A stretch of DNA of 64,000 nucleotides, taken from the NCBI RefSeq assembly GCF_051401765.1, contig NC_135071.1:8472961-8536960 (forward strand), in the 5' to 3' direction. This document shows, piece by piece, positions 24,076 through 36,759 of this stretch. Under the pieces are notes generated by a model. That model worked only from the letters and a program-made list of their open reading frames with translations. It searched no databases and was not told where the DNA came from. The number at the start of each line of letters is the position of its first letter. The first letter of the stretch is position 1. Both the position numbers and the translations under genes were made by a program. This DNA is from Calliopsis andreniformis (lineage: Eukaryota > Arthropoda > Insecta > Hymenoptera > Andrenidae).

Positions 24076-26560
24076 TGTTAAAAAAGCGGTATCTAAGCTA
24101 TGAGAAAAAACAAGATTTGTTGTAAAATAATACAGTTTGAAAGACAAATTTGTTCAAAATAAACATTTAATAGATGTATACCTCACCAAAATTTGAAAAA
24201 ATTGTCCAAAGTAGATGATAAGAATTCTCTATCATTTGTAGAAATCGTTAAGGTAGAACGATTTTAAAAAGTAACAAAAATAAAGAAAGGGAAATGATAG
24301 GAAAGCATGTGTTGTAGAATGTGTCAAGTAATTAACATAACATTAATCCTCCATGGAAATTTCACTGTTGCATGATGCATCACGGGGCTATTATCATAGA
24401 ACCACTTTCAGACTGATATATTCAAATGCCCTCATTACGTGTCCTAATTTTAAAGAATACAAAACAGTTACTTTCTTTGTGCCTGAAAAATAGTTTTCTA
24501 TGTAATTTAGTTAAACAAAATATTTCTTTCAATAGAAGTACACACAGAAATATTAGAAAGAAAGTTTTCTTGCATAAATGTAGGAGATTAATTAATTACT
24601 GTACAATTAATGACTTGTTCTCTAAATTTTTTCTAAAAGATTTATTCAATTTTCTTTTTTACTATTCGACACCAGTTTTCACAAAAATTCAGTTTTTATA
24701 TTTCCCATTTATTTAACACCATATGTCTTTATATTGACAACATTTTTATCATTTAAAACTTCTATAAAAACAAATTTCGGCCGAAACAAATGTAAAGTAA
24801 GTTCCATTGAAATTCTCTTTTAAAGAGTTTATGAAGAGCCTAAAAACTGTAATTGAAAGTTGAGATGAATACTATACGACCCTATCCATCGAAGTCGAAT
24901 ACGTCTCGCTGGATCAACGACGTTAAGGAGAAAGTCAAGGAAGGAAAGCCCAATTTGCTAGCATATGGCAGCGTAATAATGGAAACCAGATGCAACTTAC
25001 GCCAATGTGGACGAATCGCTATGCAAATGCATTTCTTTACGATCGATGCTACAATATAATTGTCGAGCAAATAAAAAAACTGGATTTCCAAAAATAAATA
25101 TCGAGGATGGAGTGAACGCTACGTTACGGATCAGTTGGCAGTCGGCTTTCTATACTTGCCACTACTTTCCATAGGGTGGCCAACATCGTGTTTCCCGCGA
25201 AATGTGTACCTTGCTGGACATTTTTGCTTGAGTGATCATTGCGAAAGAAACTAACCGATAAACTAATTACTAATTCATTGAAACCGGAATAGACGTAGGA
25301 TCTTGCACAAGTTGCATGCCTCAGGACTACTTTACAGATTGAAAATAGACCTTTTGCAGTTTTCTCCTTGAGGAATTTATCTACCATAGGAATTATAATA
25401 ATGTCTAGAAACTCAAAGGTAATAAAGCTATTTATAAAGAAAGTGATCAATATATTATTAAATTGCTTCAAAAAGGATGGGTTTTTCTGCTCCAAATATG
25501 ATGAATTAGAAAATGGAAGTTACTGAAAACGTTTAAAGTCTTTTTAAGTGAACTGTCATCGATAAGTTGATATCTAGAGTCAATATAAGATACACGTTTA
25601 AAGTCTTATTAGTAAGTGTACGACTAGCAATGAATTTAAAATTTTGAAGTAGCTACTAAAATTAGCAGATTTGAATCTGATTGAATAAATCGTGTGGTGA
25701 AATGAATCGTGAAATTCTAGAGAAGATTCCGAATTCGATAAAATAGCTGTAAATTAATTTACAAGAGTTGATAGGAGAATCAAAAAGTAATGTTAATAAC
25801 ATCGGCTGTAGACTACCTCGAATACCCTACCCTCTGCGCTATGATTACTCGACGAAACAAGTATAAAGAATGAAATATTTAAATTAGATACATTGTTACT
25901 ATCATTTTCATCATGTAAAAATTGAGCAGTTTTAGCGAAGATACGATTTAAAAGACTAATTGCCCAAATCGTACTTCCTGTATGATATCATAAAAAATGT
26001 TATGACAAACTAATTTGCCCTCTACAAAAAGTAGACCATGTAATAAAAAGTAGCTTGAAGACCAAACTACAATATCTAATATGAACACCTGGATAAACTA
26101 GTGACAACTAGGAAACATCACCATTATCAAAGAAACATGCCTCATTATCAAAATGCTTAAGATGTCAAATGTCCCAATAAGTGGACAACACTTGAATTGC
26201 GTCCCAGTTACTCAGTATACTATTTGTGATACAATTTTTATTACTGTTACGATAAAATTTTCATCCTTTATTAGTAATACCGTTTTTTATTAGAATTTAA
26301 GCATAAAATTAAATAAAATTAGCGTTAGTAACCAAGTATTAGAACATGGTCAACTACTGGGATATTTCCTTATCTTAAAATATCTTAAGTGGTATCATTG
26401 ATACAACTCGCCTTTACTTTCAAATATTCCAGTAACCTGACAAAGTAGACGACCTAAAGTGCGAATTAACGCAAATCAGAAGAACGTAGGTCGAGGGATC
26501 GCTGTACAAATCGTTGCCCATATGCTAGACGACGTTCAAGGACCAAATTACCTAGTGCTC
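24057..26560. other. Upstream flank or 5' intron of CHS1
   Basis: About 2.5 kb of AT-rich DNA. Short open frames (for example 24853-25059 plus, 25124-25495 minus) match nothing I recognise and lack supporting splice or codon signals. Probably part of a long CHS1 5' intron. Confidence 0.45.
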
Positions 26561-26564
26561 ATTA

Positions 26565-27112
26565 ACTAACAAGCGCACCTAGTTCCCTCGTTTCCGCGAG
26601 ATCTGATCGTTGGGCACGGCAGAGAGGCGGCAGGCGCTATTAAGCGACGAAATAGGGCAGAATAAAGAAAAGAAGGAGGCGGAGGCGAGAAGGTGTACCA
26701 CCGCAGCGTTACGATCTCGCCTGGACGAAGGCGGAGGCGTATCTTTGTTCGTGGAGGTCTGGGCTTTCTGGTTCCTGGACACTGAAAGTGAAAGGGAACG
26801 AACCGTGAAAGATAACATAGCAAGGACGTCCACTGCAACTCGCCGTGTCGGTTGCTGCCCTCGAGGCACGTCACGGATTCGTTCGTTCCTCGGTTTCACC
26901 CCCTCGACGCCGCTAGCAACGAGCCAGCTAACCTCCCGTCGCTCTTTCCACCAACCTTTCCACGTCACCCTTCTTTGTCCACGGCGCTCTGAGTGCCTGA
27001 CTTCAGGGTTACAGAGTTAACCACGATAATGAAGTGAAACAAGCTGCCCAGTCCCAGCGAGGGAGGCTTCCCTTTGTTTTATTCATTCCAGGAATTCGGA
27101 GGTAACGGGTCA
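26565..27112. promoter_or_regulatory. GC-rich island, candidate promoter or non-coding exon
   Basis: About 500 bases markedly richer in GC and CpG than the surrounding 2-3 kb. Open frames on both strands are the expected by-product of GC content and show no recognisable domain. On the minus strand it could serve CHS1; on the plus strand it could serve the exon-like ORF at 27092-27223. Confidence 0.35.
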
Positions 27113-27223
27113 ATGTCGACGATTGACCGCTCCTACTTTCTGCTTCTTTTGGCCTTAGTTCTGTTACCTTTCGTCGTGGATTTAACCCTCGTTGAACGGG
27201 TTTTCTATGGGTTAGGCGCGCTG
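27092..27223 (+). CDS. Orphan exon-like ORF with signal-peptide-like hydrophobic segment
   Basis: A good acceptor (TTTTATTCATTCCAG) ends at 27091 and a strong donor (GTGAGC) follows an AAG at about 27223. Between them, an ATG at 27113 opens MSTIDRSYFLLLLALVLLP, a short polar N-terminus and a hydrophobic core like a signal peptide or single membrane anchor, then FVVDLTLVERVFYGLGALK. Local GC is higher than the flanks. I do not recognise the protein and found no convincing next exon before 47.9 kb, so it may be the first coding exon of a gene with distant exons, or chance. Function unknown. Confidence 0.3.
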
Positions 27224-27512
27224 AAGGTGAGCAGGACAGAAGTAAAGACGTGTATTTACCGATTACTGTGTGAAGACGGTTAAACTAATAATGACTGAAA
27301 GAAACTTATCTTGTTCGAATCTTTCGTTTAAAGTTACTCGTTATTTGCGGTAAACGATTTTGTTGATATTATTCAAATAATTTGTTCATATTTTGACAGT
27401 CTTTTGAAGAAACTCTACAAATTCGAAATTCAATTAATAAAGTTTTTACTATAAGTAGAACAAAAATCATGATCTTTGAGTCGTATCTACTGTTTTTTTA
27501 ATACATATAATA

Positions 27513-27910
27513 TACAGGGAGTTCCAGAACTGGTAATACTAAAGGGAAGAAGGTGATTCTACATAAGACGAAAATGTAAAATAAAATGTTTTGATATTAT
27601 GTCCCGTTTCTAAAAAAATTGACTTTGAATTTTAACCAGGAGCTACCGAAGCACAGTTTTAAACACTTGTTGGCTAAACGAGGAAAGGGTAATGCGTCTA
27701 GCTTACCAAAGAGATAGTCAATGGTCAGATTAAGAGTGTTTTCTTTAGTCCGTGTACCCTTCAAGCATCCGCAATTGTTCTTCAGTACGATTGTACCTGA
27801 TTCTCATTCAAACTCAATTTTCTTAAAAACACAGCAGGATATAAAAAAAATCTTCTTCTGATTTATTTATTTCATATCATATCGTACCACCAGTTCTAGA
27901 ACACCTTGTA
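27513..27910. mobile_element. TA-flanked MITE-like element with TACAGGGAGTTC ends
   Basis: The left end TACAGGGAGTTCCAGAACTG and the inverted right end TACAAGGTGTTCTAGAACTG pair over about 27 bases. TA dinucleotides flank both ends, as in Tc1/mariner-derived elements. It is about 400 bases long with no transposase. Part of it resembles 22115-22215. Confidence 0.6.
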
Positions 27911-30900
27911 TATATCTATAACATCAGTAATTATCATTGTTCTGCTAGCCCAGCTGAAATAAACAATTTTTTGAAAGATGAATGAAAAGTAACGTTACTG
28001 AGATGTCCTTATCTTCGAGTATTACTAACCATAAACTATCACTGATTTTGGGAGATAGAGCGATACATAAAAATATTTTCAGAATTTCAGAGCAAAAATT
28101 TAATATTGAGCTTGAAAAAGTTAAATCATTAATTTCAAAGCTGGGTGCAACTATCAGCCCGCGTAAAAGTGCAAATAACGTAAAACACTCCAATTTTTGT
28201 TTACAGTTCAAGTCACTAAATTCGACCAGAAGTAGACAAACAGGTAAATTTTAGTTGAACGTCCAGACCTCGTTTCTGCTTGAGTAAAATGCTGTTTAGA
28301 CGGGCAACTTTGAAGGATTGAAGTCGATCGGCTCACTTATTTGGCCAAAAGTTGCCTAATGTAAATGCCACTTTAAAGTTGCTTCGGGTGACTTCTCTTT
28401 TCAAAATATTAAAAAATTGAAAATTCAGAAATTTCACAATCCAAATATTTAAATTTTTTAATTTTTTCTTAAAAATTTAAAAATTGAAAAATTAATTTAA
28501 AAATTTTCGAATCTTTCAGAAATATAAGATGCACAGAACAAATTTAAACCTAAGTATCTCGTGAAGTATTAATTACATACCGCCAAAAGTGACTCATTAG
28601 AAGTGAGCGTTAAGTATTCTTAAGAAACTCGATCATCGAGAGAATAATTATTGCGTCACCTATAGAATTCACGCGATTTAGCTAACTTTTAGAGTAACAT
28701 GATTGATAAAGATATTGGTGTAGAACTTGTTTTAGTCGACATATAAATGCATTTCTGCAGTCAGTAGATACCTAGTTTCACAATATTTTAATGAATATCA
28801 TGCAATGCAAATCAATACCATGTTAAACACAATTTCAATTAATACCATTTGGCATAAAGGTGCTAAATAGAAAGGAGTTCTTTCCACAATGCTTTAAATA
28901 GTATCTTCAATTGTTTTTCCAGTATGTCCCCTTTTTTCTGTACCAATTGACCGATAACAAATGATGTAGATACGATTTCGATGAATCGATAAGACTGTCT
29001 GTTTGAAGTATTTCAAAATTCGGGGACACGAAAATCAAAGGTACCGCCAGAGGTTTTACCTCTATATATAAATCCTCTGTTCCTACTCTATAAGTCCATT
29101 GACAATGAACTCGCCAAGTGAAGGATAAACGTTCTCCAAGTCGACACGCGACGCACAACGTTTTAAAACGACTGTTTGGTTTCAAAACATATTCCACCTT
29201 AGTACAAATCATTAAAAACAAGTTAGTCTATTAACAATTAAATATTTTCTTAATAATTTTCTTTATGAATTTAAAATATTTGAAACACAAAGTAAATTAT
29301 TTGACTAAAACAGCGGACATTTGAAGTAAGCATAACTAAACTGCTGATGCTTATGCAAATTTCTATATTCATAAATAAAATTAGAGAAATGCAATTTAAT
29401 TAGAAACTTGTTTCACCCTCCAAGTAACATAAATTCTTCCTAATTTATGATATTTTGTAGAATTTTTTACATTATATGAACTTTGTTCGTTTTTGCATAT
29501 CGAAATTTTCAATAATTGGCATCCGCAATCTAATTATAATTCCTTCAATTTTAGTAAATTTATTATGGTTCTGAACTATTTGACGAAATTTATGACACCA
29601 AAAATTAAATAAGCGAAAATAGTGAAAATTTTTATTTTTTCATACGCAGGCAGTCGTTTCGAATCACTGTGCGTCGCGACTTTGCACGGAAGCAGTTTCT
29701 GTTTTCTAAGCCGAGAAAACAGGCGAGGTGAACGTGAATCCGAGCATACGTCGCTCGATTTTAGTCGTTGTATAACAACGCGATTATTCGACCACGCGAA
29801 TTCATTATTAATCGCGATGCGATCGCTAGGGAAATTAATCGTTAGCCGAGGCTGAGAATTGGCGAGGAAGAAAGCGAAACAGAACAATTGGAGGAATGGA
29901 AGACTGCATTGCCTGTAATAAATGTAATTGTCTAACTGACTGAATGATAGATTAGAGGAGATGACTGGTAGGATTTTATGCAACAGCTGTTTATTTTTTT
30001 TTTCATGTTAGTTCGTGACATTAACACTGGTCCGCCAATTATTAAGATATCTATCATATATTTAGACCATTAATTACAGAAAAGAATTTCAGTAAGATCA
30101 ACTGCAAAATTATTTATGAAAAGGAGTAATTACTTTTTTTGAAAAGCATCAAATGAGATAGGTACCTATAAAAAGAAGTATGTTATCATGTATTGTTTTC
30201 TTTACATAACTGACTTCTCTATAGTTGCGGATTAGAATTAAAATACTTCCTTTTTATTATTCTCTTTTAGACAAGAATGTCCCTTTCGTCCTATTTCCTT
30301 CCTACTACCTAAAAATCTCAAAAACTAAGAAGCCATTAATAAGAGTCGAAATAACATGCTTGCTAACTTAACACCTCTAACATTAAACCAAATATTGTCG
30401 TGCCTAAAAACAGTCAAGTTCAATGCACTGAAGGATGAATGTGCTGGTCATAAAAGTTCTGCAACCCTCGTTAAAAAGAAGATACACGTAACCTTGTAGG
30501 CATGAGGTAGTGAAGGTGTAGCTTCGAGGCATCTAATTCGAAATTACAGAGTGTCCACGTGTTAGCGAAAGGTTCAGTTGATTTAATATCGAGGTATCGA
30601 GGGAACGTGCTTCGAATGGCGAGGTGTTGCCGAGGATCTCCGATGAGGTTTGTAAAAATCTAAGGGAACGTTTACACCCGGCTTATCAGGCTCGGTATGG
30701 TCTATTCTTCTCGTGTTTTATTTCGATCATAAGTTACGCTCGTATGCATAAATGTCAGCAGCACGACTGTGGAATATCGTGGGCTGGCACTGTCGAGCGT
30801 TAGCGTTTCTCTACTCCCTAGGCTACCACTTTTCGTCGTCTTAAGGCCGTTGTCCTACGAGTCATTGTCCACCGCGGAATTGTTTGCTCTCCTCTCTATG

Positions 30901-33900
30901 CCTCAACCCTCTCGCGGTCCAGACCCGACTTGCCAGTTTCGCTACTAGTTTTGTCTATATATATTTCACGAGGAGCTCCCTCGGAAAACAGATTTTAAAA
31001 GTAATTGAATGGTTCTTAGCAGCTGCTGTTATAGTGGTTATTCCTTCTGTGTATCTATAGTACTACGCATTGTTAGTATATATTCTAGATATATGGAAAG
31101 ATGCACGGTTACCGAATTACTGTCATACTGTTAGTCTAAGCTATTTTACTTAAAAAAAAAAAACGAATAAACCATGGGAACCGAAATAGAAAAAATTTTT
31201 GCATGGAATTAAAGCTGTGATTTAGCAGTACTTAAAAATTCGAAATTGATTAACTAGAAAAGTGGAAATTATGAATTTTCTTCTAGTAAAGGGAAAAGGA
31301 GACACTATAGACAAAAATATAAATGCAATTTTTAAGTTATGATTTTAATAAAATATAATGCTTCAAATAATATAGGCACCATAAGAAAGATAAACAAGAT
31401 CATACTTCTACATACTGATTGAATTTTTTTATTTAATATCTGAATGATAGCAATTCATATATATATTTCAAGCATATTTAAATTTCTGTCACGACAATAC
31501 TTGGTCACGTGAACAAAACCGAACATCAGTACTGTTATACAATGAACAAAAAAATTCCTAGCTACTTTCATAACATTTGCGAAAATATGAACAGATAAAT
31601 ATTCCTTGTTTTGTATTTCCTCTTAGTTGCATAGATACTATTGAATATGTGCCTTAATTTACGTCATATCGATGCAAACAGAAGTACTAATTATGTATGT
31701 AGAAACCCTTGCGCAAACATAATTAGTTTGTTTTATTCAAATTTGTCAAATTACAAGCGTGCCAACTTTTAGAAAGCATCGACCCTCTTACGTAGTTTAA
31801 CAAATTCCCAATGGTTCAAAAGTTTAACATTCGTAAATACAGACATTAAGGCCATAATTAATTTGAAACCTTCTCTGCGACTGCTCGGACTTGAGATTAC
31901 TTCTGACGGTTCAACAAATGTCCCACAGATTAATTCAACTGCTAAGAGAAAATGGTATTTAACACTTCAAAGTTAATGAATAAAATATATCAACTAAGAA
32001 TACCTCACCCTAAGCATATTCTGACTTTCAACTAATATTATAATTCCAAAATAGTGTGACATATTCAATTAATTCATATATCATTAATTTTTTATTTCGA
32101 TACTCTGTTCTTTGCATTCTAAGAATGGGTGTGTTCAGGGAACAGAGATTTAATAATTTTACATTATACATTTTGGTGTAGAAATAACTGGTATGTGTAA
32201 AAAACTCGTTGATTCTTATCATTTTCTGGTTTAATTAGTTCTCAAGATTATTTTACTTTTTTTATCATGTTTTCTATGCGAAGAATAACAAAAAAAGTCT
32301 TATTCATTCTGAAAGTCTCTTTTGATAAACAATGTTGCAATAATTGTAGAAATTGCACATTAACTGTTAATTTCACGGCAAACCTCTATATATATGGTTT
32401 GATAAAACTTCCAAGATTTACTTTTAACTAAAATTTTATAAAAAAAGTTGTGAAAATAATTCACAATCACGATTGTTTTTTAGCTATAATTTGTTAAAAT
32501 TCAATTATAACTCAGAATAAATATCAGTGAATAAATTAGCATCGTTATAATGTTACAAACATTTGCTGTCTAATTTACTCTTACTTATCAATTCTGTCAT
32601 TACCTTGAGGTAGAAGTATTTTAATATTTCAGATTTAAAACTAACTCAGAACTTTAAATAATAATCATGAAAATTCTCTAGACTACTACTGCATTCTACA
32701 ACTTTAACAAAAAAAAAGAAAGAAACTCGTAGCAACAGGTGACCTTTCCAACGACGGCTTGAGAAACGGTAGCGACTTAAATGTATCGTCTTTGAGTACC
32801 TTCAACCACATACTTTTCGGCATACATACATATTTATTCTACTGTCCCAATTTACCGCTTCTAACGTCGACCGTTTCTTTTTTCCTAGAAACATTCAATT
32901 TTTTAACGTACCGTAAATTCTTACTTTTGCTTATTCTTCGCCTCAAAAATTCCTTAGAAATTCCTCGGGAATTCGATTGGCTTAAGAACTATTCCAAGTC
33001 CGTTTCATCGCTGATGCATTGGAGATTCAATGTAACGCTACACGAGGTTGTGAAAGACCCTCGATTATTCGGCAGAAGAATATAACGGTACCGTTTCCTT
33101 GTAGCAGTGACATCGATGACAGTGATTTAAATGTCGCGCTACACCCACCTATCAGGCAGTGCGCGTGCAATAGCATTTTATAAGGTTGCCGATGTACAGG
33201 TCGATTCTGGAAACGTGGCCTGACTATGAACGTTACAGTCAAACGAATAACTAGTCACATGAATAAACAAATCTAAATAAATCACGAACAACAATATATA
33301 TGAAAATAATGTTGGTTAATGACATAATTTACTATTCAGGTTAATCGAGTTACGTGAATAAAAATAACTATGAGACCTACATGAGACTACTTTAACAATA
33401 TATTCCCGTTACTTATTTTTCTTGAAATATTCTTCCAAGTTTTTATGCTCCTTCTTATAATAAACAAAATAAAAAGTTCCATAAAAAAAACTACTTATAG
33501 CACATAGAAACACTTTAACAATGTAATTAGCTCAGAAGAAAAAATCACAACCTGAATAAGTGCTAGTCAAACGAAATTAAGTTCGAACTGTAAAGGCCAA
33601 TAAATAAAAGCAGATTTGGCTATTACAAAATTAATTTAAATAATGAAACTTTACAACTTTTAATAGGACTCCAATACGTCTATGAGTTATAAATGTTGAT
33701 AAAAGCAATAAATGATAATAATTATTCTAAAATAAGAGATGATCTTAGATGATGATAATGACATTATTATATTTTGGTCTCGTTCTTAGAATCATACATA
33801 ATAGAAGACGTAGGCGAAGCTATTTTCTATACATCATATAACAGCGAACTAATTATTCCTATGCTAATTTTATGATGTTCATGAAACGAATTCAACGGTC

Positions 33901-34840
33901 ATTCTTATTCTCCTTTCAATCAACTTTAAAGTAATAATAATATCGATCAGATATAACGATGGCGAATTTTAATTACATTGTATGGGTATCGAGTGAAAGG
34001 AAATTTTATGAGAAATCTGCATCCGTGTTCAATATCAGCTGCACGCAGCATTGCCTTGAAATATTTGTTTGCTCTCAATTCTATAGACAATTATTGTGTA
34101 TTGTAATTATATCAAATTTTGAAATAGAATTTATAACCATTTCCTCTATGGACCAATACTTGACTACATTTCAGGAGCGTCCATGAGTCACGAAAAATAT
34201 GTAAATGTTTGTTAAAGACAAACAAAAGAACTAACGACTGTCTATAGTATTCCCAAAGTATGGAAGAAATTCAAAAAATGTGATCTATTAAAAGCAAAAC
34301 ACACATGTTTTCTTCAACATTTGAAGAAAAAAATAAGCTCGACTTGGTGTTGGAGATAACCAATATGCAAATATTATTTTCTCCAGAAATTCTTTCCTCA
34401 CTAAAACCAATGAAATCATCGGTATTGTTTAGAAGAAGGGACAACATTTAGTCTGATAGAAATCGTTTAAGAAGAAATTGTAATGGTTTTGATTTAGGAA
34501 TTAATATCTTTGTTTAAATGATTTCGGTTATGAATAACCATTATAATTGCAACTTTTTAAAAAATTTCGTGTTACAAAATTCCTGCCAACAACAATAGTT
34601 ATTCGTAAGTAGAATACTTAAAAATTTATATTTTTCAATCATTTCATTTCCTGAAAAATCTCTTTAAGATTAAATGATCACTGCCTTCTATATAAATAAA
34701 TATTAATTTTACCTCAATGACCTTTTCCATAAACATTGTTAAAATAACTGTTATTTTCGGTCTCTTTATATAAAATAGCCTTGGCAAACAGGCAACAGGA
34801 TAAGAAAAACCACCAACCATATCATCACTTAAACAATATC
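27911..34840. other. AT-rich gene desert
   Basis: About 7 kb without a supportable gene. A low-complexity A/T stretch lies at about 28390-28520. Slightly GC-elevated patches at about 29640-29880 and 30480-30960 (the latter with a CACGTG E-box near 30556) could be enhancers. Short open frames here show no domain or splice context. Confidence 0.5.
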
Positions 34841-34849
34841 CCTACCAGC

Positions 34850-35810
34850 AATAGTTCCTCCCCAACCGCAAATGCAGCGATCTTGCCTCAAATGGCCCAT
34901 CGCATTTAACCCTCAAGTTCTTGACGCCCTTATTCATAAATTTCCGCTTCGGGAAAGAACTGAAACGACCTCGATCATTCAGAAATCTGCAACTTTCGTT
35001 CCACGCGTCACTCCGTACAAGGATAAGTCCCCCCACATCGAGCGCGAGGAGAGTTCAGCAATTGTCAGCCAAGTCGCGAGTCGAACATGGAACTCAGTGG
35101 CACCCCTGGGACCGTGGTCACGGCTTCGATCGGCAATGAAAATAAACAGGAATGGTCGGGGCGTAGAATCTTGTCGAAGAATTTCAGCGGCATGCGTAGA
35201 TGAATCACGGGACGAAGAAAAGGGAGACAATTTCGCAGAAGAACCCACAAGACCAGGGAGAAAGGAATGACCTTGTATGGGAGGATATTTCGAATCGATT
35301 CGTCGGGACTGCGGAGAGCTCTCGTACGAAGACGTATGGCGACGATTAACCGGTTTCGAGTTGCCGAGCATCGTTACTTCTTTATGAATCAACAATTTCC
35401 TCGCATCCGCCAGCTTGCGCTTCCTCGTTCATCCTAGACGCTAATGGGTCACTGTGTCTCTAGGCGTACCGCGTGATTCCCACGCGACGTAATTCACCTG
35501 ACTTTGTCATCCTCGATCGCTTTCTTGATGCCACGTGTGGGGAGCGTTGAAGGTATTGGAAAGGCGGCCAGAAAAGAATAACGCAACGCCGACGCGAAAT
35601 AGTGAGAAACAAGGGCCGCGGGAGTGACGTATGGGACGTTCGAGTGTGACGTCAGGTAACGGGCGAATGCAATCGCCGTTTTTAATTAACAACGCGTTCC
35701 ACTCGATATAACGACAGAAACCGGTAATTGGGGACGTGATCTGAGTCACGAATGAAAAATTTGAATTTTTCTTTGTGTCGGAGCGAACGGCTAGGAACTT
35801 TCTCAAAGAT
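34850..35810. promoter_or_regulatory. GC-rich island with CRE palindrome, candidate promoter/first exon
   Basis: About 1 kb of CpG-rich DNA in the desert. It contains a full TGACGTCA palindrome (35647-35654) and a half-site TGACGT (35625-35630). On the minus strand a good donor (GTCAG|GTGAAT, exon end near 35498) follows the CRE-containing part. Open frames on both strands are not recognisable proteins. It may be an alternative CHS1 promoter or a promoter of an unseen transcript. Confidence 0.35.
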
Positions 35811-36130
35811 TTTTAGGCCACAACCTTCTTAATGCTATCAAATTATTGATGTTTCGTGTAAGTAAGTTAACTAGCTCGGAGGGATCTGAATTCACTTTGG
35901 TTCATGCAATGTTTATGACACAACCGTGAAATAATAGAGTTATAGTTGGCTTCTCCCATCCCTAAAGTGCACATAATTAGAGAAGCTACCTGTTACTCAC
36001 CAAGTTAAATTTACATAAAAACGTGATGCTGCATGAGCCATATAATCAAAAGTGGTATTTTTGTATAATAGTAATAATGTCAATATTGCCTATATGAACT
36101 TATAAAAATAAGTAAAAAGTAGGATACATA

Positions 36131-36700
36131 CAAGGTGTAACAAATATAGCTATCAATATTTTAAGGAGTGATTGAGGACCTAAATTGGAGCATAAAATGT
36201 CCTATGACATAGCATCCGATCTGCCTTTCGTTTCGCAATAATAATGCCTTAAAGTTAACATACTATAACAATGTGTTAAATAAATGTATCCTAAATTAAC
36301 AATCAGAAGATTCTATCATTTTACAGATATATTGAAGGGTAGAAATAGAGCAAAAGAGTCTTAATACATTTTGTTGTATCTCTTAGAATTTAATTCTTAT
36401 ATAGCTTTAAAAACCTACGATTTGTTTCCTATGATAATCTCAGATACTTAAAGTTTTATAAAAGTTAAACCATAAGAAATACAACAAAATGTATTAAAAT
36501 TTTTGCCTCTATTTTTACCCTACGATGCATCTGTAAAATTACAGAATCCTCTAGTTATTAATGTAGCATATACGTTAACTTTAAGCCATTATTATTGTAA
36601 AATGAAAGCAGATCGGATACTATGTCATAAGACATCTAGGTCTCAAATTTGGATGCTCTATCACCCCTTAAAACATGGAGGGCTATATTTGTTACACCTT
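36131..36700. mobile_element. Long fold-back MITE, CARGGTGTAAC family, copy 1
   Basis: Nearly the whole element is a hairpin: arms of about 270 bases (36131-36400 and 36430-36700) are inverted copies. The ends are CAAGGTGTAAC and GTTACACCTT, flanked by TA. Internal paired blocks include ATACATTTTGTTGTATCTCT with its inverse. There is no transposase. The same family is at 39889-40564. Confidence 0.75.
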
Positions 36701-36759
36701 ATAAGAATCCCACGGAGACGTATCTTAAAATTTGCAATTTTTTGACACATCATATCTCA

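Noticed and set aside
24853..25059. Small plus-strand ORF containing NDVKEKVKEGKPN
   Set aside because: Not recognised, short, with no splice or promoter context; possibly a decayed insertion, but that cannot be supported.
34872..35395. Protein-coding gene in the GC-rich island on either strand
   Set aside because: Open frames exist on both strands at once with no recognisable domain; explained by low stop frequency in GC-rich DNA.
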